From Rivularia sp. PCC 7116 (GTDB taxonomy: Bacteria > Cyanobacteriota > Cyanobacteriia > Cyanobacteriales > Nostocaceae): DNA of 64,000 bases. The notes under the pieces are model-generated. The model saw nothing but the letters and a program-made list of their open reading frames with translations. It was not told where the DNA came from and did no database searches. Positions 53,218 through 60,929 of the stretch are shown piece after piece; the stretch's first letter is position 1, and every line of letters begins with the position of its first letter. Where the stretch lies: NCBI RefSeq assembly GCF_000316665.1, contig NC_019678.1, positions 5,332,001-5,396,000 of the forward strand, read 5' to 3'. The position numbers and the translations under genes are program-made.

Positions 53218-54306
53218 ATGACAGATTTAGTATCATTTGCACAGCAGCAAGACAAACAAGATAAGAGTAATATTTGGTTATCAAATGGAAAACCTAAGTT
53301 TACTGTGCCTACCTGTGATGATGGATTGCTTTGGGAAACCTGGATGTCTATGTTTCATTTTCCTACTCTTACAGTTGCAGACGAGTTAGGCTTATTTCCT
53401 TTAATTGCAGAAGCTCCAAAAACAGCATCTGAAGTAAGTGAAAGTCTTTCTTTGAGCGAGCGTGCGACTGAAGCTCTTTTAGGAGTAATGACCTCATTAG
53501 GCTACTTAGTTCAGCAGAATGGTAAATTTAATCTCACCAAGGCATCCATCAACTTTTTACTTCCTCAAAGTCCTTATTATTGGGGCGGGATGTTGAAGCT
53601 GATGGCAAATAATCCCCTATCACATTCTGTATTGCTCGAAGGTTTGAAAAACGATAGGTCAAGCGTTTATCAGGAACAGGATGTTTGGGAAGCCCACGAA
53701 GTAGAGATTGATAAAGCTAGATTATTTACAGGTGCTATGCAGAGCATGACAATGCCCGGTGCTTTAGGAGTAGCACATCATGGTAACTTTGCCCAAACAC
53801 AGCGTCTTCTTGATGTAGGGGGTGGTTCTGCTGCTGTATCTGTAGCTTTAGCCCAACGCTATCCTCAAATTGAGTGTACTATTCTTGATTTACCAGTTGT
53901 ATGCGAAATTGCACAAGATTATATTTCTAAGGCTGGATTCTCAAATCGAATAGACACATATTCCGCAAACTTTTTTACTGATACTTTTCCCATTGGTTAT
54001 GATGCTGTTTTATTTAGTAATATTTTCCATGATTGGGGATGGAAAAAATGCCAGCATTTAGCAAAAAGCAGTTTTGAAGCATTACCTAAAGGGGGACGTA
54101 TTTACCTACATGAAATGCTTTTGAACGATACAAAAGATGGGCCAACACCAGCGGCTTCCTACTCGATGTGTATGATTTGGTGGACTCAAGGTAAGCAATA
54201 TACAGCAAGTGAAGTCACTCTACTTTTACAAGAAGCAGGATTTGAAGATATTTCCATAACTTCGACTCATTCTTACTTTTCATTAGTTAGTGCAACCAAA
54301 CCATAA
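53218..54306 (+). CDS. O-methyltransferase (plant/bacterial COMT-like family)
   Basis: The 362-residue SAM-dependent enzyme has an N-terminal dimerisation/winged-helix part (LTVADELGLFPLIAEAPKTA, ASEVSESLSLSERATEALLG) and a Rossmann domain. The SAM loop is LLDVGGGSAAVSVALAQRYP (Gly201-203), and ILDLPVVCEIAQ follows. The catalytic-base position is His271 in NIFHDWGWKKCQHLA, followed by GGRIYLHEMLLNDTKDGPTP. This architecture is that of hydroxyneurosporene, acetylserotonin and caffeate-type O-methyltransferases acting on small hydroxylated metabolites. It is monocistronic and divergent from the two HDO-like genes. The acceptor is unknown. Confidence 0.9.
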   Translation: MTDLVSFAQQQDKQDKSNIWLSNGKPKFTVPTCDDGLLWETWMSMFHFPTLTVADELGLFPLIAEAPKTASEVSESLSLSERATEALLGVMTSLGYLVQQNGKFNLTKASINFLLPQSPYYWGGMLKLMANNPLSHSVLLEGLKNDRSSVYQEQDVWEAHEVEIDKARLFTGAMQSMTMPGALGVAHHGNFAQTQRLLDVGGGSAAVSVALAQRYPQIECTILDLPVVCEIAQDYISKAGFSNRIDTYSANFFTDTFPIGYDAVLFSNIFHDWGWKKCQHLAKSSFEALPKGGRIYLHEMLLNDTKDGPTPAASYSMCMIWWTQGKQYTASEVTLLLQEAGFEDISITSTHSYFSLVSATKP

Positions 54307-54634
54307 ATTTAAAGCAAACGGAGCAAGTAGAAAAAGTATTAACGTTAATCATATAGCATTCCTAAATCATTTGTGAGATTTGATAAACCCGGTTTTTCCG
54401 AAAAACCGGGTTTCTGACATCTGTATTTCTCACGAATCATATAGGATTGCTATTTTAATAAAATACTTTTCTATTTCCTCGAATCAGCTAAAGCATATTA
54501 CTTTTAATTCAAGTTTCACTTGCTCAGATAAGGTTGAATACTTCCCTAAACGTAGTGAACGTCGTAATAATAATTTCTGATTGCGTAAGTCCTGATTTAA
54601 TTAATAAAGCCGTTAGTAAAGCCGGATTTCTGTA
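54307..54634. repeat. Spacer with a perfect 13-bp hairpin repeat
   Basis: AAACCCGGTTTTT and AAAAACCGGGTTT pair around CCG at 54385-54413. It may terminate the methyltransferase transcript, although related GAAACCCGGTTTC sequences are dispersed (46680). An inverted GCGTAAGTCC unit follows at 54582-54591. No gene. Confidence 0.75.
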
Positions 54635-57600
54635 TTAACTATTATTTGGCTGAATAGTAGGAATTTCGATTATAAATTCAGTCCCTTTGCCCAATTCACT
54701 AAAGCAATGCAGTTGACCCCCATGTCTATCAACAATAACTTGATAACTAATCGATAAACCTAAACCAGTTCCAACTCCAACTGGTTTAGTTGTAAAAAAT
54801 GGGTCAAATAAACGTCTCTGCACTTCTTCAGTAATTCCCATACCATTATCTATGATATGAATAGCAATATGGTCATTTTCTAATATTTCCGTCTTAATTT
54901 TAACTTGAGGAGCAGATACTTTACCTTTGATTACTCCCTCTTCTAATGTATCGATAGCATTAGCAAGTAAATTCATAAATACTTGGTTAAGTTGTCCAGC
55001 AAAACACACAACTTTTGGTAAGTTAGCGTATTGTTTAATTATCTCAATGCCTCTATTTTCCTGCTTGGGTTTGAGGCGATGTTGCAGAATCATTAAAGTA
55101 CTTTCAATGCCTTCATGAATATCTACCGTCTTCATTTCTGCTTCGTCAAGACGGGAAAAGGTTCTCAAAGATTGTACGATTCCACGAATTCTCTCAGCTC
55201 CTACCATCATCGACTTCATTAATTTAGGTAAATCTGAAACTAAGAAATCGACTTCAAGAGCTTCAATCTCTTCTTGTATTTCCGAAGTTGGTTCGGGATA
55301 TTCCTGTTCGTAAAGCTTGAGTAAACCCAATATATCTTCGGCATAATTATTCGCATGAATTAAATTACCGTAAATAAAGTTAACGGGATTGTTGATTTCG
55401 TGAGCGACTCCAGCCACTAACTGACCCAAACCAGACATTTTTTCACTTTGCACCAACTGAGATTGGGTTTTCTGGAGTTGCTGCAACGTTTGCTCTATCT
55501 GTTGTGCTTGTTTTTGAGCATTTAGTGCGGTTTGCTGAGTTTCTGCATAGAGGTCAGCTTGATTAATCGCGATTGCAAGTTGGTCTACCACTGTTTGTAG
55601 CAACTCTACTTCACTATTAGTCCAAGGACGAGTTTCCGTCCAATGTCCGCAAACAATTACACCTATATGACCAGAACGAGTCTGAATTGGTAGTACAATT
55701 TCTGATTTAATTCCTAAAGATTCTAGAAATTGCCGATGTATTGGTTCTTCGCACTTCTTCGCATCATCTATCTTCAATATTTCTTGTTTTATAAACAGTT
55801 CTGTTACCGAGCCGACTTTATCTATAGAATGGCGACCTATTAAACTAGGCAAACTGTCGTTTTTTGATTCTTTAATCGTTTCCCAAATTGGAGGTTCGGC
55901 ACTGGGTTGAAACCAAGAGAAGCTACAACGATCGATATTTAATAAATGCTTAATTTTGTTAATTGCCGTTTCAACTACTGTGTCTATATCGAGAGTATTA
56001 CGAATTTGGCTGGCGAGAGTATTAACCAATTTTTCGCGATTGGCTAGTTCTCTATATCGTGCTTCTGACTGCTTTAGTGCAGCTTCTGCTTGTTTACGAT
56101 CTGTAATATCTCGCCAAATTGTATAAAATACTTGTTCGCCATTTAAAGGAATAGCAGTTAATTGAACTTCAAGAGGCATATCTTGACCATCTATACGGCG
56201 AATTACCCACTCAAAGCGATGACCACCGTTCGCAAATGCAATTTCCGTTAATTGTCTTTGTTTATCAAAAGAAGATGTTCCATCGGGCTGAAATTCGGGA
56301 GAAATTGCTGATGGAGCCATACGCATTAACTGCGCTCTGTTAGTACAGCCCATCATCTCTGCTGCTGCTTGATTGCAGTCAAAGAAAACCTGACCATTAT
56401 ATAAAAGAATTCCATCTGCCGATTTTTCAAACAAGGTACGGAATTTCTCTTCGCTTTGTTTGAGTGCATCCTCTGCGTGTTTAAGCTCGGTAATATCCAT
56501 TACCATTCCATCCCAAACAATATCACCGTTGGCTTGCTTTTCTGGTTTAGAATGTCCCTTTAACCACTTCAATTCTCCTGACGAAGTTGTAATTCGCCAT
56601 TCTTGTTTCCAAAGCTGCAAACTTTGAGCAGAAGTTGCGATTGACTGCTGGAAAATTAGTAAGTCATCTGGATGAACTCTTTTAAAAATATTTTCAATAT
56701 CTCCTTGCATCTGTTCAGGTGTTAATTCAAAAAGGTTATAACAACCAGGACTAACATAGGAAAAATAATTAGAACCATCCGGACACAGTACGTATTGATA
56801 AATCATCCCCGGAACGTTAACAGCCATTTTTTCTAGCTGTGCTTCTGTTTGATGTAATGTCTTTTCAACTTTTTGTCTTTGTGCAACTTGAGCTTGTAGT
56901 TGTTTATTCGCTGCTTTAAGTTCGGTCGTGCGATAATGTACCTTGCTTTCCAAATCTTGCTGATATTGCCGTAACTGCTCTTCGATTTGTATTTTGTCGC
57001 TGATATCAATCATCAGACCACTCCAGAGGATATCGCAACCAGCTTGTCTTTCCGGTCGTAATATGCATCGAACCCATCTGCATTTACCAGAGGGTATAAC
57101 CACTCTTCCTTCCCACAGCCACGGTAATAATGTATCTGCTGACAGTTTCATTGATTCTAAATAAGATTCTCTATCGTCTGGATGAATCAAATCAAAAACA
57201 GCGCTAAAATCTTGCTCGGCTTTAAATGGTTCTATTTCCAGAAACCTCCGACAACCAGAACTCATATAAGGAAATGACATTTCGCCATTTGCATTTAAGC
57301 GAAACTGATATACAACTCCCGGTAAATTTGCAGCTAGTTTTTGGAAGCGTCTTTCGTTGGCTGTTAATGCTTGCTCGCAAAGCATTTGTTCTGTAACTTT
57401 TTCGTATGAAAAGATTATTCCCCCAATTTCACCATTATTTTGATTCCAGGGACGACATTCCCACTTAATCCACTGTTCACCATCAACACCCACCATTTTG
57501 TCAGCTTCGCAACTTGCGACTGCACCAGCTAAACAACGCTGGTGAATCATCTTCCATTTATCCGAAGCTTGGGGAAATATTTCGTAATAACAACGATTTA

Positions 57601-57757
57601 TCAAACATTCACTATCCAAGTTATAATCTGTAAGCCATTTACGACTTGCTGCCATGAGGCACATCTGAGTATCAAACATTGCAACAGCTACAGGTGTATG
57701 CTCTAAAAGAACTTGAAGCAGTTGAGAATCATCATTAGACTGTGCGTACAGATGCAT
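54635..57757 (-). CDS. Multi-PAS/GAF sensor histidine kinase
   Basis: The 1040-residue soluble kinase starts with a PAS domain (ALLEHTPVAVAMFDTQ region: LLQVLLEHTPVAVAMFDTQM), then two PAS domains with PAC ends (around 140-260 and 305-430, e.g. LPGVVYQFRLNANGEMSFPY and VPGMIYQYVLCPDGSNYFSY). A fourth PAS follows (about 435-560, FEKSADGILLYNGQVFFDCN) and then a GAF domain (about 575-745). After a coiled coil (QKQAQQIEQTLQQLQKTQSQ) the H-box is LGQLVAGVAHEINNPVNFIY, an HWE/HisKA variant common in cyanobacteria, followed by HATPase motifs NQVFMNLLANAIDTL, IIDNGMGI and GTGLGLSISYQVIVDRHGGQ. No transmembrane region or cognate regulator is adjacent. The signal is unknown. Confidence 0.93.
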   Translation of the reverse strand: MHLYAQSNDDSQLLQVLLEHTPVAVAMFDTQMCLMAASRKWLTDYNLDSECLINRCYYEIFPQASDKWKMIHQRCLAGAVASCEADKMVGVDGEQWIKWECRPWNQNNGEIGGIIFSYEKVTEQMLCEQALTANERRFQKLAANLPGVVYQFRLNANGEMSFPYMSSGCRRFLEIEPFKAEQDFSAVFDLIHPDDRESYLESMKLSADTLLPWLWEGRVVIPSGKCRWVRCILRPERQAGCDILWSGLMIDISDKIQIEEQLRQYQQDLESKVHYRTTELKAANKQLQAQVAQRQKVEKTLHQTEAQLEKMAVNVPGMIYQYVLCPDGSNYFSYVSPGCYNLFELTPEQMQGDIENIFKRVHPDDLLIFQQSIATSAQSLQLWKQEWRITTSSGELKWLKGHSKPEKQANGDIVWDGMVMDITELKHAEDALKQSEEKFRTLFEKSADGILLYNGQVFFDCNQAAAEMMGCTNRAQLMRMAPSAISPEFQPDGTSSFDKQRQLTEIAFANGGHRFEWVIRRIDGQDMPLEVQLTAIPLNGEQVFYTIWRDITDRKQAEAALKQSEARYRELANREKLVNTLASQIRNTLDIDTVVETAINKIKHLLNIDRCSFSWFQPSAEPPIWETIKESKNDSLPSLIGRHSIDKVGSVTELFIKQEILKIDDAKKCEEPIHRQFLESLGIKSEIVLPIQTRSGHIGVIVCGHWTETRPWTNSEVELLQTVVDQLAIAINQADLYAETQQTALNAQKQAQQIEQTLQQLQKTQSQLVQSEKMSGLGQLVAGVAHEINNPVNFIYGNLIHANNYAEDILGLLKLYEQEYPEPTSEIQEEIEALEVDFLVSDLPKLMKSMMVGAERIRGIVQSLRTFSRLDEAEMKTVDIHEGIESTLMILQHRLKPKQENRGIEIIKQYANLPKVVCFAGQLNQVFMNLLANAIDTLEEGVIKGKVSAPQVKIKTEILENDHIAIHIIDNGMGITEEVQRRLFDPFFTTKPVGVGTGLGLSISYQVIVDRHGGQLHCFSELGKGTEFIIEIPTIQPNNS

Positions 57758-58441
57758 ATAGTTAACTGGTAGATACGTTGATAAACGCGCTTACTCTGAT
57801 ACTTGTAATAATAAAATTCCCCAAGGGAATGCCATTTAATATAACCAGTCGGAAAGTAAATCAGCTACCGAATTTTCTCTGAAGTAATTTAAATAGTTTG
57901 TGAATTTACATTGTTCGCTTGATATTCACGGAATACTCATAAATCTGTCTTACCGAAAACTTATTTCTCCCTTGAACTTTCTTATACAGAAATCCTGCTT
58001 GACTTATTAATTTATTTGTTGAGAGATTAAAAAGCAGCAGTAGTATCGAGAAAATAGGTTGAATAGGTCTTATCTAAAACAGCGAACTAAACTTTTATTG
58101 CTTTACAAAAATTAATACAATCAATAATTACTTGTATAACACATTCGATAATCTTGCTTTTATATACATATTTATTACAAAAATTTACTTAGTTATAATT
58201 AACTTTATTAAACATAGATTACAACTAATAAATTTTATAATTATTCATTAAGAAAGTAGGGCAAAATAAGAAGTAGCATAAATTATATAGAACCATTCAT
58301 TCTAACTTTAGTTAATGCAGGTTCAAGTCTACGCAACCGTATGCTTGTTCTTTGTTATTTGCCGATTCATAATGGCAAAAACAGAGTAAATTAGAGCAAG
58401 GCGGCGAAAACCTAAGCTAAGCGATAAGCAAAAATGTCCCT
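57758..58441. other. Intergenic, 684 bp, between divergent genes
   Basis: AT-rich, no reading frame of note. A GGTTCAAGTC string near 58319 superficially resembles a tRNA T-arm, but no cloverleaf can be built around it. Promoters of the kinase and universal stress genes are expected here. Confidence 0.5.
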
Positions 58442-59296
58442 ATGATGCAGAATATTTTGCTAGCTGTCTCAGGATTGGGACATGCGGAAGAAATGCTGAA
58501 ACTGATGGAAGCAATACCATCAATTCAACGGGCAAAAGTTACTGTTTTGCACGTTGTACCTCCTCAAACTACCGCCGAAACAATGACAGCGAAGTGGGAA
58601 GAAGGCGGTAGAATTTTAGCAAGCGCTATTCAGAAGTTGCAGCTAAACCCCAATCAAGTTAATTCCGTGTTACGCCAAGGTGAACCCAAAGATGTTGTTT
58701 GCCAAGTGGCAGATGAAATCGATGCCGATTTGATTATCATGGGTTCGAGAGGACTTAAGCGTCTGGAATCAATTTTGGCTAATTCGGTTAGTCAGTATGT
58801 CTTTCAGCTGTCTTCTCGTCCTATGTTACTGGTGAAGGATGACATTTATGTCAAAGCAGTGAACCGGGTGATGGTGGCGGTTGACAAATCTGATGCGTCA
58901 CAGTACTGCTTGGACTTGGCTTTATTCTTGCTAAAGGATATCAAAGGCGGCGAATTGATTTTAACTCACGTTATGACCGATTTAAAGAGTCCTTCGGCAG
59001 AAACCGCACAGCTTAATGCTGACAAACATCCTATTTTAGAAGCAGCAACTAAGAAAGCCCAAATGCAAGGTGTTAAATGTCGCAGTACACTCAGCATTGG
59101 CAAACCGGGTGAAAAAATTTGTAATCTGGCAGAAGAGATGAACGTAGACTTATTGTTAGTCGGTTCTCCAGATCGTCGTCCTTCAATAGCTAAAAGCTTT
59201 GTTGATTTAGATAAACTTTTAGGTACTTCTCTGTCAGATTATGTCAGAATTAATGCTACTTGCCCAGTTCTATTAGCGCGCACTTCCGCAGCTTAA
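58442..59296 (+). CDS. Tandem-domain universal stress protein (UspA family)
   Basis: The 284-residue protein contains two Usp domains. Domain 1 (about 1-137) starts MMQNILLAVSGLGHAEEMLK and has the nucleotide-loop motif LIIMGSRGLKRLESILANSV. Domain 2 (about 143-282) starts VNRVMVAVDKSDASQYCLDL and has LLVGSPDRRPSIAKSFVDLD with GTSLSDYV. The G-x2-G-x9-G-S/T ATP-binding pattern is good in domain 1 and altered in domain 2. Such proteins help cells survive stress or starvation. ATG codons at 58442 and 58445 are both possible starts. A strong terminator follows. Confidence 0.92.
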   Translation: MMQNILLAVSGLGHAEEMLKLMEAIPSIQRAKVTVLHVVPPQTTAETMTAKWEEGGRILASAIQKLQLNPNQVNSVLRQGEPKDVVCQVADEIDADLIIMGSRGLKRLESILANSVSQYVFQLSSRPMLLVKDDIYVKAVNRVMVAVDKSDASQYCLDLALFLLKDIKGGELILTHVMTDLKSPSAETAQLNADKHPILEAATKKAQMQGVKCRSTLSIGKPGEKICNLAEEMNVDLLLVGSPDRRPSIAKSFVDLDKLLGTSLSDYVRINATCPVLLARTSAA

Positions 59297-59338
59297 AAGC
59301 TATTTTACATTCAAATATAGATTTCGCGGTTGATAGAT

Positions 59339-59375
59339 AAAACCCCTACACTCTATACATAGTGCCGGGGTTTTT
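59339..59375 (+). terminator. Intrinsic terminator after the universal stress gene
   Basis: AAAACCCC and GGGGTTTT pair, with an inner CACT/AGTG stem, and end in a T5 run. The symmetric A/T ends mean it can also terminate psbM transcription from the other strand. Confidence 0.8.
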
Positions 59376-59398
59376 CCTTTTGAAAAGTCAAGTATTAA

Positions 59399-59518
59399 TT
59401 AAGTATCTTTTCTTCCGCCTTCACGGCTAACAGTTAGAGTGTAAAGTAATACTAAAAAGATTGCGGGAACTAATACGAACAAAATGCTCGCTATGAATCC
59501 CAAGTCATTAGTTTGCAT
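59399..59518 (-). CDS. psbM: Photosystem II reaction centre protein M
   Basis: A 39-residue single-helix protein, MQTNDLGFIASILFVLVPAI followed by FLVLLYTLTVSREGGRKDT. This is the typical PsbM sequence (N-D-L-G-F, then the hydrophobic helix and SREG). PsbM sits at the PSII dimer interface in the thylakoid. The gene is too short for most length cut-offs. It ends 24 bp before the terminator hairpin on the other side, which it probably shares. The C-terminal GGRKDT is slightly longer than in many homologues. Confidence 0.93.
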   Translation of the reverse strand: MQTNDLGFIASILFVLVPAIFLVLLYTLTVSREGGRKDT

Positions 59519-59715
59519 AATTCAGAAAGCCTCTCTTTTATTTGCAGCAGATAACTTTAGGATACCATTACTGATGCTTAAGTGATGGATATTAGGAAAG
59601 TAGGAATAAAGGCTATGAATGAAGGAAGGGAGAAGATAGTAGTAAGTGGGGTATAAGCCCTTAATACCGCGCTGCTCTCCATTCCATTGCTGTAAAGAAA
59701 TGTGATTGTTAACTA

Positions 59716-60012
59716 TTAAGGTTTGGTTGCAACACTTACAGCACCATTAACCAAAGTTTGGCAAGCAAGACGATAATTTTCTGGCTTTTTTTTCAAAATT
59801 TTCTTTTCTGCATCCGTGCGAGGTGAGAGATTTTCCATCCCTTCTGTTATCTCTACAATACAGGTGCCACACTGCCCTGCACCTCCGCAATTCATCATTT
59901 TTCCCCATACTTTATAAATATCAATATTGTTTTGTATGGCTTTTAATCGCAAATTTGCACCATCGGCGGCTATAACTTCTTTATTCTCTTTTACAAAATT
60001 AATGTTGCCCAT
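59716..60012 (-). CDS. 2Fe-2S ferredoxin
   Basis: The 98-residue protein has the plant-type cluster pattern Cys42, Cys48, Cys51 in [12 protein letters not shown] and Cys84 in YRLACQTLV, so all four ligands are present. It is longer in the N-terminal strands and more basic ([12 protein letters not shown]) than the photosynthetic PetF ferredoxins. It resembles a second group of cyanobacterial 2Fe-2S ferredoxins of unclear partner. It is expected to carry single electrons in the cytoplasm. It is monocistronic, between psbM and psbK on the same strand, which suggests but does not show a photosynthetic link. Confidence 0.93.
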   Translation of the reverse strand: MGNINFVKENKEVIAADGANLRLKAIQNNIDIYKVWGKMMNCGGAGQCGTCIVEITEGMENLSPRTDAEKKILKKKPENYRLACQTLVNGAVSVATKP

Positions 60013-60115
60013 AGAAAATGCCCCGTTAAAATTATTCTGACAATTAAAACTATATATGTACTCTAATTTATTACAAAAAGTTAAGTAATATCAACTTTGA
60101 TGAAGAAAGGTAGGT

Positions 60116-60148
60116 AAAAAAATAAGACAGACTTGCGGAGCCTGTCTT
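60116..60148 (-). terminator. Intrinsic terminator of psbK
   Basis: Read on the minus strand, AAGACAG and CTGTCTT pair and are followed by ATTTTTTT, a Rho-independent terminator about 20 bp after the psbK stop. Confidence 0.8.
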
Positions 60149-60168
60149 GAGAATATTGGCAGGTTAAT

Positions 60169-60306
60169 TTATTTAAAACCTACAGCAGCTTGCCAAACAA
60201 AAGCTAGTAACAAGAAGAAAACGGGAATAATTGGGAGAACATCCACTAAAGGGTCAAAAACTTGATAAGCTTCTGGTAATTTCGCTAATAATACTGCTAC
60301 TTCCAT
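60169..60306 (-). CDS. psbK: Photosystem II protein K
   Basis: A 45-residue precursor: an eight-residue leader MEVAVLLA, then the mature [20 protein letters not shown] followed by [17 protein letters not shown]. This matches PsbK, a single-helix subunit that binds near CP43 and helps stabilise plastoquinone sites. The leader is removed before assembly (family knowledge). In several cyanobacteria tgt lies directly upstream of psbK; here the tgt 3' end at 63681 is on the same strand but a 2.5-kb gene on the other strand lies between. Its own terminator follows. Confidence 0.95.
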   Translation of the reverse strand: MEVAVLLAKLPEAYQVFDPLVDVLPIIPVFFLLLAFVWQAAVGFK

Positions 60307-60929
60307 GTTTGTTTAAATCCAAGTATCCAACATAATTTTCATATTTGAGCAATATTTTAACACGATTGGGGTATGGGAAGTAGATTGCCACAAATAAGTA
60401 ATAAGGAATAGAGAATAGATAATTTAACTTGTAATTTTTCCTAGGAAAGCGATTTAATATTCAGCTTTTAGGCTCTCGGAAGAATTTCAATTATGAATTC
60501 GGTTTGTTTGCTTATCGAAATCGCTTCACCACTGCCGACTTACTTAAATTAAAAGTAAGGCGATTTTGTAACATCATCAACTACATGATATTTCGGGAGT
60601 ACAGCAAGCACTTAGAAACTTGAAAATGTTCTTAAGAAAAACACTCTCGTTGGAGAAAACGTTTAAACAAGGTAGCGGGTTTTCGTAGTGTATTTGCATC
60701 TGGTGCTTTATTCGGCGATCGGGAGGCAGAGGTGCGCTTTGTAGAAGCTGTTAGTTTTATACCCTAACGGAGAACGAGTAATTGAACTAGCTGCTCTTGA
60801 TGATATTTTTTTACAACAAAATAAGTTGCTGGGTGCAGCGGAGGAGATATCTAATGATACTGCTTTTGTGGGAGTTAGTATCACAAAGAGAATGGGAACT
60901 ATAAGTCCAGAAAATAAAAAAATAATCAC
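60307..60929. other. Intergenic, 623 bp, with probable gene remnants
   Basis: On the minus strand, 60468-60539 reads VGSGEAISISKQTEFIIEIL then PRA and a stop, similar to the last strand of a histidine-kinase ATPase domain; no more of such a gene is found upstream. On the plus strand, 60745-60933 reads KLLVLYPNGERVIELAALDD then IFLQQNKLLGAAEEISNDTA without a start. A neighbouring frame (GALFGDREAEVRFVEAVSF) leads into it one base out of phase. These look like decayed coding fragments, but neither identification is secure. Confidence 0.4.

Noticed and set aside
58310-58345. GGTTCAAGTC string resembling a tRNA T-arm
   Set aside because: No acceptor stem, anticodon arm or CCA-proximal pairing could be built around it.
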